Source: Roseburia rectibacter
Lineage (GTDB): Bacteria; Bacillota; Clostridia; Lachnospirales; Lachnospiraceae
Length of the DNA stretch: 64,000 bases
Assembly: GCF_014287515.2 (NCBI RefSeq)
Contig: NZ_CP092473.1
Coordinates: 1,267,001-1,331,000 of the forward strand
Direction of reading: 5' to 3'
This document shows positions 55,277 through 62,314 of this stretch, one piece after another. The notes beneath the pieces were generated by a model. The model saw only the letters and a list, made by a program, of their open reading frames with translations, searched no databases and had not been told where the DNA came from. The translations under genes were made by a program, and so were the position numbers. Position 1 is the stretch's first letter. Each line of letters opens with the position of its first letter.

Positions 55277-56642
55277 TATGAACTTGCCCATGTGGTTTGA
55301 CGGGCAGAACATCAACGAAGCTCTGTTTTGTGAAGAATTTCTGCAAGAGCGCAGGATCATCTTCGCAAACGGAGCTTTTTTCACGCCCGATGGTCGAGTG
55401 ACGGACGATCTTCCTCTGCGTGGGGAGATTTACGACAAGCTGAAATTCTGTGCCGTAAACAATATCCCCCGGAAGATCACCAACATTCTGGAAGTGCTGA
55501 AACTGGAAGCGCAAGTGCCGGACTTTCCACCGGAGCAGGATCGGATTCATTTGTCCAACGGTACGCTGCTATTGAACGGCACATTTACCGAGGGCAGACC
55601 GGCTATCGTGCGGAGCCGTTTGCCGGTTGCTTACAATCCCGATGCTACTGCGCCGGTGATCTGGCTGAACTTTCTGGATGGGTTGCTTTACGCCGAGGAC
55701 ATTCCAACTTTGCAGGAGTTTATCGGCTATTGCCTGATTCCCTCCAACAAGGGGCAGCGCATGATGGTGATTAAAGGCAACGGCGGCGAGGGTAAATCTC
55801 AAATCGGTGCGGTACTGTCTACCATCTTCGGCACGAATATGAAAGACGGCAGCATCGGCAAGATTTCTGAAAACCGCTTCGCCCGTGCCGATTTGGAACA
55901 CATTCTCCTGTGCGTGGATGATGATATGCGGATGGAAGCTCTGCGCCAGACCAACTATGTAAAATCCATTGTCACCGCACAGGGCAAGATGGATTTGGAA
56001 CGCAAAGGCAAGCAGAGTTATCAGGGTTGGATGTTCGCCCGATTGCTGGCATTCAGCAACGGTGATCTGCAAGCCTTGTATGACCGCAGTGACGGATTTT
56101 ATCGCAGACAGCTTGTGCTGACCACCAAGGAAAAGCCAGTGGACAGAGCTGACGATCCCGACCTTGCGGAGAAGATGAAAGCCGAATCCGAGGGTATCTT
56201 CCTGTGGGCATTTGAAGGCTTACAGCGGCTTGTTGCCAACAACTTTAAGTTTACGGAGAGTGAGCGTATCCGGGAAAACCGGGAAGCGGTCAAGCGTGAC
56301 AACAACAATATCTTTGATTTCATGGATTCCGAGGGATACATCCAGCGTAAAGCGGATGCGTCCATCAGTTCCAAGGATTTCTATGAAATCTACCGGATGT
56401 GGTGCGAAGAAAATTCCCTTGCACCGCTGAAAGCCCGCAGCTTCAGCGACGCCATGATTGCCAATGCCGGGAGATTCAATCTGGAACATTGCAACAATAT
56501 CACCAACTCTGCCGGACGGCGGGTTTGGGGATTCATGGGAGTGGAAGCCATTGCACGACCTCATATAAATGGGTTTTACGGAGATTCGCCGTGTACGTAC
56601 GTACCGGAGGACATTCCGAAGGAATGGCGGCAGGTCGAGTAA
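55251..56642 (+). CDS. P4/D5-type primase-helicase
   Basis: A 463-residue SF3-like helicase of the phage/plasmid P4 family. D5_N-like region at about 60-150, Walker A KGNGGEGKSQIG (about 175), Walker B HILLCVDDDMRME (about 222) and a C-terminal winged helix. GGAGGTG sits before the ATG at 55251; an upstream start at 55200 is out of context. Works with the CHC2 protein in element DNA replication. Confidence 0.85.
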   Translation: MAKNRKTPDMNLPMWFDGQNINEALFCEEFLQERRIIFANGAFFTPDGRVTDDLPLRGEIYDKLKFCAVNNIPRKITNILEVLKLEAQVPDFPPEQDRIHLSNGTLLLNGTFTEGRPAIVRSRLPVAYNPDATAPVIWLNFLDGLLYAEDIPTLQEFIGYCLIPSNKGQRMMVIKGNGGEGKSQIGAVLSTIFGTNMKDGSIGKISENRFARADLEHILLCVDDDMRMEALRQTNYVKSIVTAQGKMDLERKGKQSYQGWMFARLLAFSNGDLQALYDRSDGFYRRQLVLTTKEKPVDRADDPDLAEKMKAESEGIFLWAFEGLQRLVANNFKFTESERIRENREAVKRDNNNIFDFMDSEGYIQRKADASISSKDFYEIYRMWCEENSLAPLKARSFSDAMIANAGRFNLEHCNNITNSAGRRVWGFMGVEAIARPHINGFYGDSPCTYVPEDIPKEWRQVE

Positions 56643-57020
56643 ATCCCATTGCTGGTACGTATGTACGCAGCAAAAGAGCGTGAAACGCTCGTTATAGAAA
56701 CAGCACACATCCTCTCGTTCGGGCTGTTTCTATGTCCACAGGCTTTTGAAAAAGTGTCTGTGGACATCGGCTGCAAGAGGAAGTTGACACAGAACAGCTT
56801 CATGCAGACGGGGCTGACCATGGGAAAAGGCGCAGACATTTTCGCCTTGGTCAGCAGAGGTCACCGCAGTGACCGCATTCCCCCTCGGGAGAGCCCTCGG
56901 AGAGCCCACGGCACTTTGCAGCCAGTATGGATGAAAGTGTCATAGTGGGTTATTACACTTTGAAAAAGTGCCTCTCCGTAGTTCTCCGCTGTCTGCAAAT
57001 CTCAAAGAAAGGAAACGCCA
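56643..57020 (+). other. Region between helicase and relaxase, with oriT
   Basis: A 98-codon open frame at 56649-56945 has no ribosome site, runs into oriT and looks non-coding. The only clear signal is the oriT at 56934-56970; the relaxase ribosome site (AAAGGAAA) lies near 57011. Confidence 0.6.
56934..56970 (+). other. oriT of pMV158/MobV type
   Basis: AAAGTGT and ACACTTT (56934-56940, 56955-56961) flank ATAGTGGGTTAT, which contains the MobV nick pattern TAGTGNG/TTA; the cut is expected between 56949 and 56950. A second, alternative hairpin is CACTTT-GAA-AAAGTG (56956-56970). It lies just upstream of the relaxase gene. Confidence 0.8.
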
Positions 57021-58310
57021 ATGGCAAGAAACGATGGAATAGACCGTACCGTAGCCAGAAATCAGGACTTGGGAAACCCGGCAGATGTGGCAAAGGTACA
57101 GGAACACAATGAGCGTGAAAAGGACAGCTACAGCAATCAGGACATCGTGCCGGAACGCACTTCTCTGAACGTCCATTTCAAAGCACCCACGGACGATTAT
57201 GTAAAAATGTTTGAGCAGATGGAACAAGACGGCGTGATCTCCACCAGAGGTCTGAAACCGGATGCCGTCAAATACGGTGAGTTGGTATTTGATGTGAACT
57301 CCGCTTATTTCTACAACTACGGCGGCTATGAATTTGCGAAACAGTTTTATGCCGATGCCTATAAAGCCGCCGTGGAGATTGTGGGTGGTGAGCAGTATAT
57401 CCTCTCCGCTGTGATGCACGCCGATGAGCGCAACCGGGCAATGTCCGAAGCTCTGGGCGAGGATGTGTACCACTACCACCTCCATGTGGTCTATATCCCG
57501 GTGGTGGAAAAGCAGATCCTTTGGTCGAAGCGATGCAAGGATGAAGCCCTCCGGGGAACCGTTAAGGAGGTCATCACACAGGTCAGCCGCAGCAAGAAAT
57601 GGGAGTCCAAGCCGGTGCTTGGCGAGGACGGAAATCCCATGCTCAACGCAAAAGGGAAAAAGATTTTGAAGTCATCCTACAGTGTGTTGCAGGATGACTT
57701 TTTCAATTTCATGCGAAACGCCGGTTATACCGATGTGGAGCGTGGAGAGCGTGGCAGTACAGAGGAACATCTGACTGTGACCCAGTTCAAGGTGCAGGCA
57801 GAACAGCAGCGGCTGGAAGCTGTGACCGGGCAGGTGGCACAGGCAGAACAGAATTTGGAGGATGCCAAAGCTGCCACAGCAAAACAGAAAAAGAAACTGG
57901 AATCTTTGCAAAAGGAAACCAAGGCGGCAAAGACCATTGCGCTGACAGTGCAGGACATTGAAGTAATGGGCAAAAAAGCCACATTCGGAAACAATATCAC
58001 GCTGACACCGGATGAATGCGACACACTCAAACGCCATGCGGTCAATGGCATTATCGTCAATGCTGACAACAAGCGTCTGAAAGAAAAACTGGCTTCCGCA
58101 GAAAAGACGGTTTCCATCTGGAAGCAGCGGTATGAAGCGGTAAACGAAAAATATATGGAACTCAAACAGAAAGCCCAACCCTTTCTGGATGCACTGGAAA
58201 TCGCATCCGAAAGGGTTCGGGCTTTTCTTGATGTTGTCCTCAGCAGAGGAAAAAAAACGCAGGAGCACGAACACACTGCCCGGAAGCGTGGACAGGATAT
58301 GGAACTTTGA
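57021..58310 (+). CDS. MobV-family relaxase (Pre/Mob)
   Basis: A 429-residue relaxase that nicks oriT and pilots the strand into a recipient. N-terminal residues contain HYHLHVVYIPV (metal-binding His cluster) and the upstream AVMHADERN; the spacing is longer than in pMV158 MobM because of an insertion. The C-terminal part is a coiled coil (AEQQRLEAVTGQVAQAEQNL onward). Located 50 bases downstream of oriT. The element needs a helper conjugation system. Confidence 0.9.
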   Translation: MARNDGIDRTVARNQDLGNPADVAKVQEHNEREKDSYSNQDIVPERTSLNVHFKAPTDDYVKMFEQMEQDGVISTRGLKPDAVKYGELVFDVNSAYFYNYGGYEFAKQFYADAYKAAVEIVGGEQYILSAVMHADERNRAMSEALGEDVYHYHLHVVYIPVVEKQILWSKRCKDEALRGTVKEVITQVSRSKKWESKPVLGEDGNPMLNAKGKKILKSSYSVLQDDFFNFMRNAGYTDVERGERGSTEEHLTVTQFKVQAEQQRLEAVTGQVAQAEQNLEDAKAATAKQKKKLESLQKETKAAKTIALTVQDIEVMGKKATFGNNITLTPDECDTLKRHAVNGIIVNADNKRLKEKLASAEKTVSIWKQRYEAVNEKYMELKQKAQPFLDALEIASERVRAFLDVVLSRGKKTQEHEHTARKRGQDMEL

Positions 58311-58325
58311 TGGAGGAATCGCCTA

Positions 58326-58511
58326 TTGAAGAAATATTATGAGGAAGCGAAATATAATGCGGCATTTGACCGCTGTGTGGATGTTATGAGTCAGATGCTC
58401 CAAAAATATGGACATCAGGTTTTGGATAAATTGGAACAGGACGCTCCGCAGGAAGTGGAGTATTCCGAGGAAAGTAATCAAGCGCAGCTTCTGACGGATA
58501 AGGCTGCGTAA
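58326..58511 (+). CDS. Small element protein
   Basis: A 61-residue, helical, charged protein (YYEEAKYNAAFDRCVDVMSQML). The start is a TTG with GGAGG nine bases upstream; no ATG is available. Unknown function. It lies between the relaxase and HTH genes and could be a small mobilization accessory. Confidence 0.5.
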   Translation: MKKYYEEAKYNAAFDRCVDVMSQMLQKYGHQVLDKLEQDAPQEVEYSEESNQAQLLTDKAA

Positions 58512-58523
58512 AATTTGCAATTT

Positions 58524-58572
58524 ACACGTTGCGTATTCACTATGGCTATGCTATAATGATTACGCAACGTGT
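58524..58572 (+). promoter_or_regulatory. Promoter flanked by inverted repeat operator
   Basis: TTGCGT (58529-58534), 17-base spacer, TATAAT (58552-58557). A perfect 12-base inverted repeat, ACACGTTGCGTA (58524-58535) and TACGCAACGTGT (58561-58572), overlaps the -35 box and lies just after the -10 box. Confidence 0.8.
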
Positions 58573-58600
58573 ATTTTTTGCTTTTGTGGAGAAAAGACGG

Positions 58601-58831
58601 ATGGATTGTAAAAACAGAATTATAAAGTTGCGGGAAAGCACAGGACTGAATCGGAAAGATTTTTGCAAGCTCGTCCATATTCCTTACCGGACTATGACTG
58701 AATGGGAATTGGACAACCGCCATGCACCGGATTATGTGCTGTGGCTTTTGGAGTATTATATCCGCAACGAGGGACTTATGGTAAAAGGAAGGAATGAGGG
58801 AGGTGGAGATTCTGAAAAAGAAACAACTTAA
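58601..58831 (+). CDS. HTH protein before recombinase
   Basis: A 76-residue helix-turn-helix protein (LRESTGLNRKDFCKLVHIPYRTMTEWELDNR). The frame opens at 58529, but that part lies in the promoter; the ATG at 58601 is the better start. It overlaps the recombinase start by 38 bases, so they are co-transcribed. It is well placed to bind the palindromic operator and control excision. Confidence 0.75.
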   Translation: MDCKNRIIKLRESTGLNRKDFCKLVHIPYRTMTEWELDNRHAPDYVLWLLEYYIRNEGLMVKGRNEGGGDSEKETT

Positions 58832-60479
58832 ATGCTATCTTTATACAAGAGTGTCCACCTCGATGCAGGTTGACGGATACAGCTTGGATGCCCAGCGTGA
58901 CAAGCTGCGGAAGTATGCGGCATACGAGGATATGATCGTTGCCGGGGAGTATTCTGACGAGGGCTTTTCTGGAAAGAACATTCAAGGGCGGCAGGAGTTT
59001 CAACGGATGCTGAATGACATCCAGGACGGCAAAGATGATGTTTCTTATGTGTTGGTCTTTAAGCTGTCCCGATTTGGCAGAAATGCAGCGGACGTTCTGA
59101 ACTCTTTGCAACTCATGCAGGATTTCGGTGTCAATCTGATCTGCGTGGAGGATGGCATTGACAGCTCCAAGGATGCAGGAAAGCTGATGATCTCTGTGCT
59201 GTCTGCGGTGGCAGAGATTGAGCGAGAAAATATCCGCACACAGACAATGGCAGGACGTGAGCAAAAGGCTCGTGAGGGCAAATGGAACGGCGGTTTCGCT
59301 CCATATGGATACAAACTGGAAAATGGAAACCTTGTCATTGCAGAGGATGAAGTGGAAGTAATTCGTGTCATTTATGACCGCTACATTCACACTAATGAGG
59401 GTGTTGCAGGAGTTGCAAAATATCTGAACCGCAATGGTTATACTAAGAAACTAAGACAGAATAATACCATTCCGGGATTTTCAAGAGATTTTGTGAAAAA
59501 TGTATTGTACAATCCTGTTTATATGGGAAAGATTGCTTACGGCAGACGAAGAACAGAAAAGAAACAGGGTACAAGAAACGAGATGCACGTGGTTGAGCAG
59601 TCGGAGTTCCCGGTTTATGAAGGACAACACGAAGCTATCATTTCCGAAGAGGATTGGTATCTGGCACAGGAAAAGCGCAAGATCAATTCCTTTAAGCGGG
59701 AAAAGGTTAACAATCCAGACCACGCACACATCCTGTCCGGTATCTTGAAATGCCCATGCTGCGGAAAGAGTATGTATGGCAATATCGCCAAGGCGCACAG
59801 CAAGGACAAGAAAACACGGTATTATTACTACTGCAAAAATACGGTTACACCGACAGGGCATGAGTGCAGTTTCCGTCTGAATATCGAGCAGACGGAAATC
59901 AACAAATTTGTGGCGAAGGTTATCTCCGCTATGGTCAACAATCCACGATTTGTAGAAGCAATTCAGGCGAAAATCGGAACAGCAGTTGATACAGAAGATA
60001 TGGAAAAGCAGATTGCTGTCCTACAAGGGCGGCTAAAGCAAGCCTTTGGAACGAAAAGCCGCTTGGAGCGTCAGATGGATACCTTGGACCTCAATGATGC
60101 CCACTATGACAGAAAGATTTTGGACTTGCAGCGCCGCTATGATGAGCAGTATGATACCATAGAGGAAATCGAAGTTCAGATTGGCGAATTGCAAAGTCAG
60201 ATCCGCAGCATCCAGCAGGAGAAGATTTCCGGAGACAATATCTATCGCTTGTTACTGGCATTTGATGAAGTCTACCATTCCGCAACGGAAGCGGAGCAGA
60301 AGGAGTTTATGAAGGCCTTTATCGAGCGAATTGAGATGTTCCCGGAGAAAAGGAAAGACGGAAGCTGGATAAAGAAGATCGTATTCAATTTTCCTGTGCC
60401 TGTTGATGGTGAGGAAGTGAAAGAACTTCCCTTGGAAACTGAAACAACTGTCGAGACGGTGTGTTTATTATCAAAATAG
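58794..60479 (+). CDS. Large serine recombinase with host-derived tail
   Basis: A 561-residue TnpX-like site-specific recombinase that integrates and excises the element. Catalytic Ser21 in YTRVSTSMQ; resolvase domain (about 12-150) with FKLSRFGRNAADVLNSLQ and ERENIRTQT; recombinase domain (about 170-290, GFAPYGYKL, VKNVLYNPVYMGK); zinc ribbon (CPCCGKSM, YYYYCKN, HECSF); coiled coil (about 390-480). AAGGAAGGA precedes the ATG. Codons 554-561 (ETVCLLSK) lie at the att core and are the old rlmD end; in the excised circle the frame would continue into the about 100 residues now on rlmD. Confidence 0.92.
   Translation: MREVEILKKKQLKCYLYTRVSTSMQVDGYSLDAQRDKLRKYAAYEDMIVAGEYSDEGFSGKNIQGRQEFQRMLNDIQDGKDDVSYVLVFKLSRFGRNAADVLNSLQLMQDFGVNLICVEDGIDSSKDAGKLMISVLSAVAEIERENIRTQTMAGREQKAREGKWNGGFAPYGYKLENGNLVIAEDEVEVIRVIYDRYIHTNEGVAGVAKYLNRNGYTKKLRQNNTIPGFSRDFVKNVLYNPVYMGKIAYGRRRTEKKQGTRNEMHVVEQSEFPVYEGQHEAIISEEDWYLAQEKRKINSFKREKVNNPDHAHILSGILKCPCCGKSMYGNIAKAHSKDKKTRYYYYCKNTVTPTGHECSFRLNIEQTEINKFVAKVISAMVNNPRFVEAIQAKIGTAVDTEDMEKQIAVLQGRLKQAFGTKSRLERQMDTLDLNDAHYDRKILDLQRRYDEQYDTIEEIEVQIGELQSQIRSIQQEKISGDNIYRLLLAFDEVYHSATEAEQKEFMKAFIERIEMFPEKRKDGSWIKKIVFNFPVPVDGEEVKELPLETETTVETVCLLSK
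60453..60460 (+). other. attR core of the mobile element
   Basis: GAGACGGT at codons 554-556 of the recombinase, same reading phase as the attL core; AT-rich host sequence follows. Confidence 0.75.
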
Positions 60480-60559
60480 AATAAATTTGCACTATTTTAA
60501 GAATTTATATTATTTTGCTTTCTTTCTTTTCATTCCTTTTTCCCATGTGATTTAGATGG

Positions 60560-60774
60560 TATAATGTGCGTAAGCAATGAGCAGTGCCACATGAGAGTAA
60601 AATAAAAAATGGCTGCTTGCAGACACTTTTTTGTTTTATTCTCATGTGATAGGGTGGTGCTAGGTGCCGGTGGCACCTGTTTAGCACGGACCGAAGTGGA
60701 ATGTAGATGCCCGTCAGTCCGGAAAATCTCTGATTTTCCGGATATGCACTGCGGAGTTTAATTAACACCACATG
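60560..60774 (+). repeat. Structured leader/repeat, copy 1
   Basis: Starts at a TATAAT box (60560) and reaches almost to the start of the YesN gene. Contains GCAGTGC (60581-60587) pairing with GCACTGC (60746-60752), CACATGAGA/TCTCATGTG (60588-60596, 60640-60648), a GGTGCC/GGCACC hairpin near 60663-60677 and TCCGGAAAATC/GATTTTCCGGA near 60718-60742. Related to the leader at 26343-26444. No gene otherwise in 60480-60787. Confidence 0.7.
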
Positions 60775-60787
60775 GGGAGAAGGATAT

Positions 60788-62314
60788 ATGATTCGGGTTT
60801 TGATCGTTGATGATGAATATATTATGCGGCAGGGATTAAAATATATGATCCACTGGGAGCAGGAAGGCTATGAAATTGTCGGGGAAGCGACCAATGGAAA
60901 TGAAGCACTGCGGCTTACAGAAGAGTTAAAGCCGCATATTATCATCAGCGATATTGTGATGTCTGTGATGGATGGAGTTGCATTTACGGAGATGGTGCAT
61001 AAGATTTATCCGGATATTGCCATCATTATTTTAAGCGGATATGATAAGTTTGAATATGTGAAAAAAACGCTGACAAATGGTGCCATAGATTATATTTTAA
61101 AACCGACATTGAATGAGGAAGAACTGTTAAACGTATTAGAGAAAGCAGCGCAGAAAATTCCGGGTTATAAAAGGAAAGAAAAGAGTGAAGGAATCAATTA
61201 TGCTGCGGAGATGGAGCGTTATCTGATCGGGATGTCACAGGAATTAGATGAGGTGGCTTTCAGCCAGATTTTTCCATATTCCCATTTTCATATTTTCGGG
61301 ATGCGGATCAAAAATGAGAATGAGATTCCACCGAATGTATCTGAACTCCTGTATCAGAAAATAAAAAAGGATGTCGCTGATTTTGAAGCTGCCAATGGAA
61401 TGGTCATGATCCTGCAGGAAGAACTGGTCATTGTAGTAATGTGTGCGAAACCGGCAAATGATGCGCAGATGATCCGTTTTTTTGAACAGATGACAGCGGA
61501 GTTAGCGGTACTTTCTGAATATATTCTTGGAGTGTGCAGCAGGGCGTTTGATGGAATGAGACTAATCAGGCAGTATTATCAGCAGGATATTTTAGCATAT
61601 GCAGATAAGGTATTTTATTATAAAGACCTTAAATTTATTCTGGCAGATGAAATGACGGAAAAAGAAAAGATACCTGCTGTAAAATTTGATTTTTTTAAGT
61701 ATAATAAATTTTTATCCATGAAGGAGTATGGGGAAGCACTGCGTCTGCTTGAGGAATATAATACAAAGGCATTGCAGAGTGAAATTGATATTGCATCGCT
61801 GAAAAACCAGATTAAAAACATGGTCTATTATTTATTAGATCAGCTTGATCTGACAGAAGAACAGAAAGATGCAGAGCGGTATGAGTATTTCAGGGAGATT
61901 TCGATGGCGCATTACGAGCAGGATTATAAAGAAGTGATGCGTCAGATATTGGAAAAAATCACTGCACAGATCGGAGTTACACAGAAAACTGTAGATGACA
62001 GGATTCTAAGGATGTTAGCTTTTATTGAAAAAAATTATGAGCAGGATTTAAGACTTGAGGATATGGCAGAAGAGTTTAATTTTAATTATCATTATCTTTC
62101 GGCGTATTTTCATCAGCATATGAAGGAAGGGTTCAGTGATTATCTAAATGAGATCCGGACGGCTAAAGCATGTGAGCTACTGGAGAATACAGATCTGTCA
62201 ATTGCCCAGATCAGCGAAAAGGTAGGATATTCGGAGCACAGCTATTTTTGCAGGGTATTTAAAAAAGTTACGGGAAAGACACCGTCAGTCTATCGAAGGA
62301 AGAATCATGGATAA
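60788..62314 (+). CDS. YesN-type response regulator with AraC domain
   Basis: A 508-residue regulator: receiver domain (LIVDDEYIMRQGLK, phospho-Asp in IIISDIVMSVMDG, Lys in YILKPTLNEE), a long central part, and a C-terminal AraC domain (LEDMAEEFNFNYHYLSAYFHQ, ISEKVGYSEHSYFCRVFKKVTGKTPS). GGGGAGAAGG precedes the ATG. Its stop overlaps the kinase start by eight bases. Such pairs control sugar-uptake genes. Confidence 0.94.
   Translation: MIRVLIVDDEYIMRQGLKYMIHWEQEGYEIVGEATNGNEALRLTEELKPHIIISDIVMSVMDGVAFTEMVHKIYPDIAIIILSGYDKFEYVKKTLTNGAIDYILKPTLNEEELLNVLEKAAQKIPGYKRKEKSEGINYAAEMERYLIGMSQELDEVAFSQIFPYSHFHIFGMRIKNENEIPPNVSELLYQKIKKDVADFEAANGMVMILQEELVIVVMCAKPANDAQMIRFFEQMTAELAVLSEYILGVCSRAFDGMRLIRQYYQQDILAYADKVFYYKDLKFILADEMTEKEKIPAVKFDFFKYNKFLSMKEYGEALRLLEEYNTKALQSEIDIASLKNQIKNMVYYLLDQLDLTEEQKDAERYEYFREISMAHYEQDYKEVMRQILEKITAQIGVTQKTVDDRILRMLAFIEKNYEQDLRLEDMAEEFNFNYHYLSAYFHQHMKEGFSDYLNEIRTAKACELLENTDLSIAQISEKVGYSEHSYFCRVFKKVTGKTPSVYRRKNHG

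Larger units (their letters stand above)
45781..60460. mobile_element. Mobilizable element integrated in rlmD
   Basis: About 14.7 kb, visibly richer in G+C than its flanks. Contents: exchanged rlmD tail, a DUF6061-like gene, a minus-strand block (DUF6076-like, unknown cargo, sigma-like, small ORF, response regulator, kinase, ABC ATPase, permease), primase and helicase genes, oriT, MobV relaxase, two small genes and a large serine recombinase. No T4SS genes seen. The edges are the repeated GAGACGGT core. Confidence 0.85.

Noticed and set aside
54605..55384. 259-codon frame opposite the primase gene
   Set aside because: Antisense shadow of the CHC2 and helicase genes; no protein-like motifs.
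56649..56945. 98-codon open frame between helicase and relaxase
   Set aside because: No ribosome site, odd composition, and its end runs through the oriT hairpins; more likely non-coding.
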